Source: Actinomycetes bacterium
GTDB lineage: Bacteria > Actinomycetota > Actinomycetes > Actinomycetales > Demequinaceae
Direction: 5' to 3'
Assembly: GCA_023411615.1 (NCBI GenBank)
Contig: JAEYOR010000029.1
Location: 1 to 60,797 of the forward strand
Length of the DNA stretch: 60,797 nucleotides
Made by a program: the position numbers and the translations under genes. This document shows positions 33,069 through 43,337 of the stretch, in pieces. The notes beneath the pieces are model-generated. The model was not told the DNA's origin and made no database searches. It saw nothing but the letters and a program-made list of their open reading frames with translations. Every line of letters begins with the position of its first letter. Position 1 is the first letter of the stretch.

Positions 33069-35417
33069 CTACAGCTTGCTGAGGGGATTGAATCGCAAGG
33101 CAAGGCGCTTGACCCCATCGGAACCGAAGTCGACCTTCACCACTGCGTGCTTGCCCGCGCCCTCGGTGCCAACAACGGTGCCCAGGCCAAAGGAGTCATG
33201 AGTGACCCTGTCTCCCACCTCAAAGCCAACGTCACCGGCGGCGGCTCCTGGCGGTGATGGGGGGACGATGCGCGTGCGCACCGCGCCCGCCCGCGCATAC
33301 GTGTTGCCGTCGTGGCGATCTTGGCTTCCACCGAATGTGCTCGACCAGCCTCCGGCGCCGCGACGCTCCGTTCGTGCTCGAAGCGAGGACATCGTCGTCT
33401 CTGACTGGGTCCACTCAACGAGATCCGCAGGAATCTCTTCGATAAAACGCGAGGCCGGGAGGAATTGCGGAGCACCCCACGACGATCGCTCTGCGGCGCG
33501 GGTGAGGTAGAGCCGCTCACGCGCACGGGTGAGACCCACGTACGCGAGGCGTCGCTCTTCCTCGAGATCCTTCACGTCCCCTGATTCGATCGAGCGCATG
33601 TGCGGGAATGTGCCGTCCTCAAGACCCACCACAAAGACCACTGGGAACTCGAGTCCCTTGGCCGTGTGAAGCGTCATGAGGGTGACGACCCCGCCCAAGC
33701 CGTCTGCGTCAGGAATCTGATCCGCATCGGCAACGAGTGCCACCTTCTCGAGAAAGTCGGCGAGAGTTCCTTCCGGGTTGTCCTCACTGAACTCACGGCC
33801 CACGGCAACCAGTTCCATGATGTTCTCAATGCGGCTCGCATCTTGCGGATCATCGCTCGCGCGCATCTGGCGCACCATGCCCGAACGATCCGCGATCGCA
33901 TCGAGCACACCAGCGGGGCCGTTGTCGAGAGCCAGAGAGCGAAGATCGTCCATGAGATCGACAAACTCGGCAATGGCCTTTGCCGAGCGGGCTTGCAGAC
34001 CAAGCTCTCCCGCCTGACGGAGTGCCTCGCCAAAGCTCATGAGCGCGCCCGAGTTGCGTGCCGCCTCGCGGTTGTGATCGCGTTGGAAGCGTTCGATCGC
34101 CTCGACGGCCGTGTCGCCGATGCCGCGCCGCGGAGTATTGATGACTCGCCGGGTGGCGACATCGTCATCCTCATTCACCACGGCCGCCAGATACGCGAGC
34201 ATGTCTTTCACTTCTTTGCGTTCGTAGAAGCGGGTGCCGCCCACCACTTTGTACGGGATGTCCGCGCGCATGAAGCGATCCTCAATCGCACGCGACTGGG
34301 CGTTGGCGCGATACATGACGGCGACGTCGGCCGGAGCGACGCTCTCGCTTGTCATGAGGCGGCGAATCTCGTCCGCGATGAACTGTGCTTCCTCGTGCTC
34401 ATTGCCACCCGCGAAACCGATGATGCGCTCCCCCGCGCCAGCGTCGGTCCACAGATTCTTTGCTGGTCGCCCGGAGTTATTGGAGATGACGGCATTAGCG
34501 GCACTGAGAATGTTCTGCGTCGAGCGATAGTTGCGTTCGAGACGGATGACCTGCGCGTCCGGGTAGTCCTTCTCGAACTCCAAGATGTTGCGAATCGATG
34601 CGCCGCGGAAGGCATAGATCGACTGGTCCGCGTCACCCACCACGGTGAGATGTCCCGTCTCGCCAACGAGTTCGCGCACGAGCACATATTGGGCGTGGTT
34701 CGTATCCTGGTACTCGTCGACGAGGACGTGACAGAACTGCTCGCGATAACGCTGTGCCACCTCGGGATTGTCTTGGACAAGGCGAACGGTCTTGACGATG
34801 ATGTCGTCGAAGTCCACAGCGTTCGCCGCTTCGAGCCGACGCTGGTACGCACCATAGGCGCGGCCCGCCGCATGGTCGATGGAGAAACGGGAGGCGGACT
34901 CCGCTGCCGCGGCCGCGACGTCCGGGTCAATGAGCTCGTCTTTGAACGTGCCGATGCGCGCCAGCAAGGCCTTGGGCGAGAACTTCTTGGGGTCGAGATC
35001 GAGTTCGTTCATCACGAGTTTCATGACGGCCACTTGATCCGCGCTGTCATAGATGGAGAACGTGGACTTCAGGCCCGCAAGCTCGTAGTCGCGGCGTAGC
35101 ATCCGCACGCACGCGCTGTGGAAGGTCGAGACCCACATGTGGCGTGCTTCCGGCCCGATGAGCATCTGCACCCGCTCACGCATCTCCCCCGCAGCCTTGT
35201 TCGTGAACGTGATCGCGAGAATCTCATGAGGCCGGGCCCGCCCCGAGTCGAGCAAGTGCGCGATCCGATGAGTGAGAACGCGCGTCTTGCCAGAGCCCGC
35301 GCCCGCGATGATGAGCAAAGCGGGCCCGTCGAACAGCACCGCCTTCGCTTGCTCGGGGTTGAGACCCTCGGTCAGGGCAGAGGAGGCATCGGAGGCGATA
35401 TCGAAGAGGGCATCCAT
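33069..35417 (-). CDS. pcrA: ATP-dependent DNA helicase PcrA/UvrD
   Basis: A 782-residue superfamily 1A 3'-5' helicase for nucleotide-excision repair and replication restart. Motifs: LNPEQAKAV (Q motif), GAGSGKT at 39-45 (Walker A), ITFTNKAAGEM, VDEYQDTNHAQY (Walker B), GDADQSIYAFRGA, LERNYRST, and TLHTAKGLEFPVVFVVGLEDG. The C-terminal ~60 residues form the Tudor-like domain (FEVGDRVTHDSFGLGTVV). The start is ATG 35417, with TAGACT 9 nt upstream. Confidence 0.97.
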   Translation of the reverse strand: MDALFDIASDASSALTEGLNPEQAKAVLFDGPALLIIAGAGSGKTRVLTHRIAHLLDSGRARPHEILAITFTNKAAGEMRERVQMLIGPEARHMWVSTFHSACVRMLRRDYELAGLKSTFSIYDSADQVAVMKLVMNELDLDPKKFSPKALLARIGTFKDELIDPDVAAAAAESASRFSIDHAAGRAYGAYQRRLEAANAVDFDDIIVKTVRLVQDNPEVAQRYREQFCHVLVDEYQDTNHAQYVLVRELVGETGHLTVVGDADQSIYAFRGASIRNILEFEKDYPDAQVIRLERNYRSTQNILSAANAVISNNSGRPAKNLWTDAGAGERIIGFAGGNEHEEAQFIADEIRRLMTSESVAPADVAVMYRANAQSRAIEDRFMRADIPYKVVGGTRFYERKEVKDMLAYLAAVVNEDDDVATRRVINTPRRGIGDTAVEAIERFQRDHNREAARNSGALMSFGEALRQAGELGLQARSAKAIAEFVDLMDDLRSLALDNGPAGVLDAIADRSGMVRQMRASDDPQDASRIENIMELVAVGREFSEDNPEGTLADFLEKVALVADADQIPDADGLGGVVTLMTLHTAKGLEFPVVFVVGLEDGTFPHMRSIESGDVKDLEEERRLAYVGLTRARERLYLTRAAERSSWGAPQFLPASRFIEEIPADLVEWTQSETTMSSLRARTERRGAGGWSSTFGGSQDRHDGNTYARAGAVRTRIVPPSPPGAAAGDVGFEVGDRVTHDSFGLGTVVGTEGAGKHAVVKVDFGSDGVKRLALRFNPLSKL

Positions 35418-35461
35418 GACCGGTTCAGTCTAGGTCCGGTCACAGACGCGTGGGGCCGACT

Positions 35462-36682
35462 CTAGAGGTTGTCGCGCACGACGGGAAGAGTTGCCCAACC
35501 GCCCTCGTCGAGTTCGCCCGGCTCGGGCCGCCCAAGGGCACTTGTTGGGCGCGACGTGCCTACCGTCACCACCCGGTTGCGGCCCTCTTCCTTTGCGCGA
35601 TAAAGCGCGTGGTCAGCGGCCGCAATGCATTCGTCAGGAGACTGGCCAATTGCTCCCATCGCGGCGCCGATCGACACACTGACGTGGTGGCGATGCCCTT
35701 CGCACGGCATGTCAAGCTCACCGACGGCGACACGAAGGCGATCGAGTATTGGCTGCAGGTCAGCGTGACGCACTCCCGGCATGAGCACAAGGAACTCGTC
35801 CCCACCCCAACGGCTCACCATGTCCGAGTCACGGAAGTGATCACGCAGAGTCTTGGCCACCACTCGAATCGTCGTATCGCCACAGTCGTGACCGTATTCA
35901 TCGTTGATCGTCTTGAAGTGATCGAGGTCGATGAGCGCGATCGCGTAGTTGCCGCGACCGCGTTGCGACCATTCGGCGAGTTGCGCGATGACGGGGCGCC
36001 GGTTGTACACACCGGTGAGCTCGTCCGTCGTCGCCCGCAACTCGCCATATCGAGCCGCTCCGCGCAGCATCCGCATCATGCTCCGGTGCCGCAGTTCGCT
36101 CAACACGAGAGCGGCGCCAATGAGCAATCCCGCGAGAACGCGGTTTGCGGTCGCGAACTGCTGAGCGATCGCGGGGTCGAGTTCTGATGCGCCCTGGCCC
36201 TCAGGCCATCGCATCTCACAAATCAGGTACGCAATGATCGCGCCGCTTGCGAGCCCGATGCGCAACCACGGCAGCTCGCGCTGGACGAGCACAAAGGACA
36301 GGACGGCGATGCCGAACAAGTGTGATTCGATGCTGAGCCCTGCGGACACCTCAGCCACCACCATCATGATCGTCAGCCACGACACGACGAACATCGTGAT
36401 GACCGCTGGCAGTTCGCGCCCCTTCAGCGCATAGCCGAGGGCGCAGATCAAAATGGCCGACGCTCCAACGCACCAGATCACAACCACTGGATGATGCGGT
36501 TCAACCCCCCACCAGAACAGGCTGGCGAGCGCAAGGCATACGAGCGCGCTGCCAAGAAGCGATGCCGCGACGATGATCGAGTGGACGCGCTCGCTGCGTG
36601 CTCGCAGCGCCTGCACTTGGGCAGGCGTGAGTGGACCCGGGTCCGCATATGCGGCGAACCGGCGCCTCCTCCACACCTTCAT
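35462..36682 (-). CDS. Membrane diguanylate cyclase with intact inhibitory site
   Basis: A 406-residue protein. Six hydrophobic helices cover residues ~35-215. A GGDEF domain follows (TTDELTGVYNRR, IALIDLDHFKTINDEYGHDCGD, SRWGGDEFLVLMPG). The signature GGDEF is intact, and RDSD lies five residues before it, matching the RxxD product-inhibition site. So it should make c-di-GMP with feedback control. No HAMP or periplasmic sensor domain is seen; the membrane part itself may sense. ATG 36682 is preceded by GGAAGGGG; GTG 36709 is also possible. Confidence 0.9.
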   Translation of the reverse strand: MKVWRRRRFAAYADPGPLTPAQVQALRARSERVHSIIVAASLLGSALVCLALASLFWWGVEPHHPVVVIWCVGASAILICALGYALKGRELPAVITMFVVSWLTIMMVVAEVSAGLSIESHLFGIAVLSFVLVQRELPWLRIGLASGAIIAYLICEMRWPEGQGASELDPAIAQQFATANRVLAGLLIGAALVLSELRHRSMMRMLRGAARYGELRATTDELTGVYNRRPVIAQLAEWSQRGRGNYAIALIDLDHFKTINDEYGHDCGDTTIRVVAKTLRDHFRDSDMVSRWGGDEFLVLMPGVRHADLQPILDRLRVAVGELDMPCEGHRHHVSVSIGAAMGAIGQSPDECIAAADHALYRAKEEGRNRVVTVGTSRPTSALGRPEPGELDEGGWATLPVVRDNL

Positions 36683-36835
36683 GCCACACGCCCCTTCCGA
36701 CAGCGGCACCGAGACACGGTCGCACCGCTCTCTAGAAAGATGATCGTCCGTCGGGACGTGCGCGCGTGCGATTTCGAAGTGCGCTGGGTCACGTCCACCT
36801 CAAGTTCTCGCTCGGGCGGGCGTTGATCGTGCTCA

Positions 36836-36884
36836 GAATGTGAGTTTTCACACTGCCCCTCTCTCAGTGCAATACATCACATTC
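36836..36884. promoter_or_regulatory. Nested inverted repeat with CRP/FNR-like half-sites upstream of the diguanylate cyclase gene
   Basis: GAATGTGA (36836-36843) pairs with TCACATTC (36877-36884), with an inner CACTG/CAGTG pair. Within it TGTGAGTTTTCACA (36839-36852) is TGTGA-N4-TCACA, and the right arm gives a second TGTGA. It lies ~155 nt upstream of the cyclase ATG. It could be a CRP/FNR-type operator or a stem-loop in the mRNA tail of the response regulator gene. Confidence 0.5.
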
Positions 36885-36885
36885 T

Positions 36886-36901
36886 CCCCCCAAATGGGGG
36901 G
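36886..36901 (-). terminator. Hairpin directly after a response regulator gene
   Basis: CCCCCC-N4-GGGGGG, a perfect 6-bp stem, starts 3 nt after the stop of the regulator ending at 36905. No U-tract follows, so termination is not certain. Confidence 0.45.
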
Positions 36902-36904
36902 CAG

Positions 36905-37555
36905 TCAAACGATTCGGCGTTGGGCGGCCCACCGTGCAAGCTCGTGGCGGTTGCTCAATTGCAGTTTGTGCAACACCTTGCCCACGTGGGTCTCGACGGT
37001 TTTGATCGAGATGAACAGCTTCTCGCCGACTTCGCGATACGTGTAGCCCCGTGCGATCAAGCGCATCACTTCTTGTTCGCGTTCAGTGAGTTTGTCAAGG
37101 TCCTCGTCAGCTTGCGCCACCTCTCCACCTGCCGCGTTGAAGGCATCGAGGACAAAGCCCGCAAGGCGAGGCGAGAACACCGCATCGCCACTTGCGACCC
37201 TGCGCACCGCGTCGGACAACTCGGGGCCGGAGATCGACTTCGTCACGTAGCCGCGCGCACCCGCGCGCACCACTGCAACGACGTCGTCGGCCGCATCGGA
37301 GACCGACAGCGCGAGGACACGCGGGGAGTCAGGCTCGCCAAGGATCGATGCGAGGACGTCGAGCGCGCCGCCGCCCGTTCCGCCGGGAAGGTGCACATCG
37401 AGAATGACGACCTCCGGCTTGGTCGCCTTGATCGCCTCGATCGCACTTTCCACGTCACGACCTTGACCCACGACATGGATGTCCTCTTCGAGGGACTCCT
37501 TCACTCCCACGCGGATCACATCGTGGTCGTCAACAATCACCACTCGTACACTCAT
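36905..37555 (-). CDS. NarL/LuxR-type response regulator
   Basis: A 216-residue regulator. The receiver has VDDHD at 8-12, phospho-acceptor Asp53 (VILDVHLPGGTG), and Lys near 106 (YVTKSISGPEL). The C-terminal LuxR HTH reads LTEREQEVMRLIARGYTYREVG...VETHVGKVLHKLQLSNRHELA. It overlaps the kinase stop (ATGA), forming a coupled pair. It lies beside a PspC-domain gene, as in the actinobacterial PspC-kinase-regulator clusters next to guaA. Confidence 0.93.
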   Translation of the reverse strand: MSVRVVIVDDHDVIRVGVKESLEEDIHVVGQGRDVESAIEAIKATKPEVVILDVHLPGGTGGGALDVLASILGEPDSPRVLALSVSDAADDVVAVVRAGARGYVTKSISGPELSDAVRRVASGDAVFSPRLAGFVLDAFNAAGGEVAQADEDLDKLTEREQEVMRLIARGYTYREVGEKLFISIKTVETHVGKVLHKLQLSNRHELARWAAQRRIV

Positions 37556-38568
37556 CGTTGCTCCCTTCGGGGCATTTTCATCGCCACCTCCGTGCGTGTT
37601 CCGGGCGCGGAGGTGATGGAGGCAGTGCCGCCATGACGACTCACTCTGCCCAAGATGGAATGGCGAATCCCAGCGCGATCCGGGTCGACGCCAGCCGGGT
37701 CGAAGCCCGGCCCCGAGTCGCGCACAAAGATCTCGTACGCCGCATCAGTGATCTCCGCATAAACAGAGATGGGTTCGCGGCCATGGCGTGCAGCATTTGT
37801 CGCAGCCTCGCGCGCGGCGCGGACTGCGGCCCGTAATGCAGGGGTGGTTGCTGTGTCTCCCACGCTCACCACCTCAATCTCGACGCCATGGGCATCCTCC
37901 ACCTCAGACATCGCGGCGGCAAGGGCGGTCGCCACCGAGTCCTCAGTGGAACGACGCTCCTGGTAGAGATAGGCGCGCAAGTCACGCTCTTGAGCGCGTG
38001 CGAGACGTGACACGGCGTCGGGATCATTGGCTTTCGCACGGATGAGCGTGAGGGTCTGAAGCACGGAGTCATGGAGGTGTGCCGCGATCTCAGCGCGTTC
38101 AAACTCCCGTACGCGCTGCTCGCGCTCGACGGCAACCTGGCGCAATAAGCGCATCCACCACGGTGCCAGCACTAACGCGCCAGCCGCCACCCCCGCGATC
38201 GGGACGACGATTGCCCGCAGCAGCGGCCGCTCATTGAAATCCCATTGCGCGAACCACGCGACGGAGCCAATGACAAGCGCAATTCCCAGGACGACGCGCA
38301 GCCACGCGTCGCGCGAGAACAGGCTGATGACATCGGGCCGGCGCGCATCTGACTGAACGGCAGATTCGAGCGGGCTCCACACAAGCACGAGCGCACCGAT
38401 GAAGACGATCAGGGGCACGAGCCACGGGGTGAAATCCTCCGCGCCGTAGCGTTGCGCAACGAGCACACCGGCCACGCACAGCATGAGAAAGCCCAGCAAG
38501 GCGCGCCACCACTGCGACGGCGGCGCCTCGCGGCGAAGCGGGCGTGCCACCCGTATGGACTCACTCAC
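37552..38568 (-). CDS. Sensor histidine kinase (HisKA_3), PspC-associated
   Basis: A 338-residue kinase with four membrane helices in residues ~20-150. The HisKA_3 helix has phospho-His in IAAHLHDSVLQTLTLIRAKAN, and the HATPase domain has REAATNAARHG (N-box) and FVRDSGPGFDP (G1). Related kinases in this context often carry their own PspC domain; this one does not, and the separate PspC protein is divergently encoded. I chose GTG 38568 with GATGAGG ahead of it, over the TTG at 38613. The pair probably responds to envelope or membrane stress. Confidence 0.87.
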   Translation of the reverse strand: MSESIRVARPLRREAPPSQWWRALLGFLMLCVAGVLVAQRYGAEDFTPWLVPLIVFIGALVLVWSPLESAVQSDARRPDVISLFSRDAWLRVVLGIALVIGSVAWFAQWDFNERPLLRAIVVPIAGVAAGALVLAPWWMRLLRQVAVEREQRVREFERAEIAAHLHDSVLQTLTLIRAKANDPDAVSRLARAQERDLRAYLYQERRSTEDSVATALAAAMSEVEDAHGVEIEVVSVGDTATTPALRAAVRAAREAATNAARHGREPISVYAEITDAAYEIFVRDSGPGFDPAGVDPDRAGIRHSILGRVSRHGGTASITSAPGTRTEVAMKMPRREQR

Positions 38569-38732
38569 GGCCTCATCTTCACACAGGACCCTAGGCCCCC
38601 GCCTCGTGCGCAAGGGGGAGGAAGACCCCGCTATGGAATGCGGATCTCAGGGACATAAATCAGGGACTCCCCCAATAGCGCCTGGCCTCGGCCAAGCGCG
38701 ACGATGGCAGCAGATTCCATCAGGAGGACATC

Positions 38733-40295
38733 ATGACCAGTTCACCCGACTCGCAACCGAGCGAGGCCGGCTTCTTCACGGCAATTCGAAGTTGGGGCAT
38801 CACCCGCGGCGACAACGGCTTTCTTGGCGGCGTCGTCGACGGCCTTGCACAGCGCGTCGGAATGGCGACTGGTCCAGCACGCATCATCGTGGTCGCAGCC
38901 GCGATCTTCCTCAATGGCATCGTGCTTCTCGCCTACGCAGCCGGATGGGCGCTCTTGCCAGACCGGCGTGGCAACATCATCATTCAGAACTTTGGTCGCG
39001 GCGTGCCCAACGTGGGTGCCCTCATTGGCATTGGCGTCATCGCCCTCTTCGGATTCGGCGGCATCGACAACGGCCTCACGTATCAAATCGGCAGCTTCCC
39101 GTTTGACGGGGGCGGCCCTCTGCGTGTCATCGCCATTGTCTTTGCGGTGATGGTGCCACTGGCGATCCTCGCAGGCGTCATCGGTCTCATCGTGGTGCTC
39201 GCCAAACGCGGTGGGCAGCCCTCGGCACCCGGGTCGGCGTCGGCGGCCTACGCGGCGATGCCGGGCCAGGCGCCTCATCAGCATCCCGCAAGCACCGCGC
39301 CGTCCATGCCGGCAACGGGCCAGGACGTCGCCGACGCGACGCGTACCGACGGTGCGGACACCGGCGTCGCCGACGCTGTCGACGCTGACGCTGTGGGCAC
39401 CGACGCTGTGGGCACCGATGCTGTGGGCACCGGCCGCGCCGACGCCGACGCTGTGGACACCGAAAGGTCTGCCGCAGCTCCCGAGGCAGCCACCGCGACG
39501 TCCACATCGGCATCGGCCATGCCCTCCACCTACGCCTACGCTCCGGTACCTCCGGTACCTCCGGCGCCACCGCGTCGGCCCCGTGTTCCTGGACCTGGCA
39601 AGGGCTTCTATCTCGCCACCCTCGCCTGGCTCTTCCTCTCGGCGGCGGGCGTCGCGTTCGCCGCTCGCAACGATGAACTCGCCGTCCACGGGGCAGTCGC
39701 GTGGTTCGTCACCTTCATCGCTGGCCTTGGCGTGCTCCTCGTCCTCATCAGCCTGTCCGGCCGCAAGCTCGGATTCCTCGGCTTCGTTGGCGTGATGAGC
39801 GTGCTGCCTGTGCTCGGAATCATCGCCTCCGCGGATGACATTCGTGAGTCGTTTGCACGGGATGAGTCACTCATCACCATCGACTTTGGGCTCGAGCCCG
39901 AGGAAGCCGCGGAGCCCGAATACGACGCAACAACTGCGTTCGCCGGGGAGTACCCCCACGTCGTCATCAACGGCTCGTGCTACCAAGACACACTTGTTCC
40001 CGCGTATCCCACCAGTTCTGCACGCATCTCCGCTCTCAACATGACGGAGGACCGCTCGATTGACGTGACGGCAGAGGTCACCCACGTGACCGTGCCTGCG
40101 GGAACGTCGATCACCGTGCGCGGTGAAGGCGATGCCCAGGCGCACGTCGTGTGGCCAGACCGCGATATCACGTGCGATTTCTACAACGCAGGCGGGGAGC
40201 ATCTCCGCCTCGCTGGCCCGAGCCCCACCCTCGAACTCGTCGTGTATGACGACGAGTTCGCCAACACCATAGTTCTGACGGAGGTTGCCCCATGA
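38733..40295 (+). CDS. PspC-domain membrane protein with Ala/Asp/Val/Thr linker
   Basis: A 520-residue protein. Residues ~20-85 are a PspC domain (RGDNGFLGGVVDGLAQRVGMATGPARIIVVAAA). Several helices follow, then a low-complexity linker (residues ~165-285) containing three perfect 15-bp tandem DNA repeats (DAVGT) and a PPVPPVPP run. Three more helices follow, then a ~170-residue C-terminal domain, probably extracytoplasmic. PspC proteins sense or protect membranes under stress. ATG 38733 follows AGGAGGA. It is divergent from the kinase-regulator pair and overlaps the next gene as ATGA. Confidence 0.88.
   Translation: MTSSPDSQPSEAGFFTAIRSWGITRGDNGFLGGVVDGLAQRVGMATGPARIIVVAAAIFLNGIVLLAYAAGWALLPDRRGNIIIQNFGRGVPNVGALIGIGVIALFGFGGIDNGLTYQIGSFPFDGGGPLRVIAIVFAVMVPLAILAGVIGLIVVLAKRGGQPSAPGSASAAYAAMPGQAPHQHPASTAPSMPATGQDVADATRTDGADTGVADAVDADAVGTDAVGTDAVGTGRADADAVDTERSAAAPEAATATSTSASAMPSTYAYAPVPPVPPAPPRRPRVPGPGKGFYLATLAWLFLSAAGVAFAARNDELAVHGAVAWFVTFIAGLGVLLVLISLSGRKLGFLGFVGVMSVLPVLGIIASADDIRESFARDESLITIDFGLEPEEAAEPEYDATTAFAGEYPHVVINGSCYQDTLVPAYPTSSARISALNMTEDRSIDVTAEVTHVTVPAGTSITVRGEGDAQAHVVWPDRDITCDFYNAGGEHLRLAGPSPTLELVVYDDEFANTIVLTEVAP
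39387..39431 (+). repeat. Three 15-bp tandem repeats encoding DAVGT
   Basis: Units at 39387-39401, 39402-39416 and 39417-39431, with one silent C/T difference in the third. The in-frame period means copy changes alter only linker length. Confidence 0.85.
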
Positions 40296-40555
40296 CTCGC
40301 CGACGCCTCGTTCAACGCCTCACCTCCGCGGCGGTCGGAGCGACGATCTCCGCACTGGCGGGCGTTGCGATCGCGACCCTTTCCGGTGCGGACCTCGACC
40401 TGGAGCTCGTCGTCATCATTGGTCTCGCGGCGATGGGTGGCTGGTTCCTTCTCACGGCCGCCCTCACTCCGGCGCGCCGCACTCACGTTCCCGATGAGTA
40501 CGTGACACCCTCGGCTGCTGGAGCACCCGCGACCATTGACCTTGCCGAGGACTAA
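40292..40555 (+). CDS. Small hypothetical membrane protein
   Basis: An 87-residue protein with a basic start (MTRRRLVQRLTS), two helices (AVGATISALAGVAIATL, ELVVIIGLAAMGGWFLLTAAL) and an acidic tail. No family recognised. Its ATG overlaps the PspC-gene TGA, so the two are coupled and probably work together. It converges on guaA with 7 nt between. Confidence 0.78.
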   Translation: MTRRRLVQRLTSAAVGATISALAGVAIATLSGADLDLELVVIIGLAAMGGWFLLTAALTPARRTHVPDEYVTPSAAGAPATIDLAED

Positions 40556-40562
40556 GCCCCCG

Positions 40563-42124
<1,562 letters not shown>

Positions 42125-42128
<4 letters not shown>

Positions 42129-42463
42129 GCGACCAGGCTAGCGGCGACCTCACGCGTCACGCGCCGCTCCATGACAAACGACAGGACTGGCACCACACCA
42201 CCGAGCACAAGGGTGATGAGACGGGATAGGGGCCACTTCATGCGGACGAAGAGTTCGGCACACGTTGCGACGTACACCATGAAGATCCAGCCATGAACGA
42301 TGCCAACCCACGTGGCGAACGAGGTGAACCCTTCGTGCTCCCAACCGGCGGCCAAGCCGATGTACTTCACAGCCGTCACCACGGTGAGGACAAGCAAGAA
42401 GCTTCCGGTCACTACCGCCATGATCCGGTAGCGCGTCAAGGCGGGCCGAACCTTGCCACTCAT
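42125..42463 (-). CDS. DUF3817 membrane protein
   Basis: A 112-residue protein with three helices and the family pattern YRIMAVVTGSFLLVLTVV ... GIVHGWIFMVYVATCAELFVRMKWP, with the HGWxFMxY core. The same fold appears as an extension in some MFS transporters; function unknown. ATG 42463 is preceded by AAGGAGG and overlaps the SURF1 gene stop (ATGA). guaA follows with another overlap, making a three-gene unit. Confidence 0.88.
42135..42140 (-). promoter_or_regulatory. -10 box (TAGCCT) for leaderless guaA
   Basis: TAGCCT, 6 nt, GTG at 42128. It is inside the end of the DUF3817 coding region. Confidence 0.45.
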
Positions 42464-43230
42464 GCGTTGTCCTCCTTGGGTGTCGTCCTGCCATTGTCCC
42501 GTATCCACCGCCCGGCGAGCACCGCTGCGAAGATGCCAAAGAGCCACCATTCGAGGGCGTAGGTCGCCGATTGCAGATTGATGCGCCTCTCTTGCGGAGG
42601 TGGCGGGAGCGCATTCCAGCCCGGCGCGACGTCATCGGCCACCACCAGGTAGGAGTACACAGGCGAGGGCCACTCTTGAGCGAGCCGGGCAGTCGACATC
42701 GTGCTGAGCCACACGACGCCGTCCTGCGCCTCGTGGTTCGACGGAGCGCCGGTACCCTCGCCGCCGCGCACGTAGCCGGTGACCCGCACCGCGGCGCCGG
42801 TCTCGGGCAGGGCCGCGAGCGCTTCATCTGGTGGAAGCCAACCAACGAGCACCGGCAAGGTTGCCGTGTGTCCCGTGCCGGTCAGATCGGCATCGACCTC
42901 AAGCGGCATGACAAGCAACACGGCCTCGGCGCCGTCGACCTCCTTGCCCGAGACGAGGCCAACCGGCGCGTCGGCCCATATTCCCGCCACGTCGACAAGG
43001 CGACCCTCGCCGCGTCCGCCTTCCCCCGGGCGCATCACGTCAGCGATCGGCGCGCGCGGGTCGGGCTCAATCGGTGTGGCTTGGTCATTGGCGCGCTGCC
43101 ACTGCCACGTGCCCAAGCCACCGCCCACACCCAACGCGACGCCACCGATTGCCACGGCCGTGATGACGGCGCCGACGCGCACGCGGCCACGTACAGCTGG
43201 CGTCGGCGGCATGTCGGGGTCGCTGGACAC
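42460..43230 (-). CDS. SURF1-family cytochrome oxidase assembly protein
   Basis: A 256-residue protein with the SURF1 layout: an N-terminal helix (GAVITAVAIGGVALGVGGGLG) followed by GTWQWQRA, a ~170-residue loop on the outer face, and a C-terminal helix (YALEWWLFGIFAAVLAGRW). The loop keeps VPVLVGWLPPDE-like and YSYLVV features. SURF1 helps deliver haem to cytochrome aa3, implying aerobic respiration. GTG 43230 is chosen for its GAGGAG site; the frame extends to 43350 without a good site. Confidence 0.87.
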   Translation of the reverse strand: MSSDPDMPPTPAVRGRVRVGAVITAVAIGGVALGVGGGLGTWQWQRANDQATPIEPDPRAPIADVMRPGEGGRGEGRLVDVAGIWADAPVGLVSGKEVDGAEAVLLVMPLEVDADLTGTGHTATLPVLVGWLPPDEALAALPETGAAVRVTGYVRGGEGTGAPSNHEAQDGVVWLSTMSTARLAQEWPSPVYSYLVVADDVAPGWNALPPPPQERRINLQSATYALEWWLFGIFAAVLAGRWIRDNGRTTPKEDNA

Positions 43231-43337
43231 GGCTGAGAACTCCTCACGGGTTGGCCGGGCCGCCTGAGTGCGGCTCCCGCCCAAGGCATCGTAGATCGCT
43301 TGCGCCTGGGTTGCGCATTCGTCGTGGCACTCGACGG

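Noticed and set aside
33600..35099. 499-codon plus-strand open frame opposite pcrA
   Set aside because: High-GC codon bias keeps the antisense frame open; pcrA has all helicase motifs and the antisense product has none.
39387..39431. Possible CRISPR-like repeat
   Set aside because: Repeats are 15 bp, directly abutting with no spacers, and in frame within a coding region.
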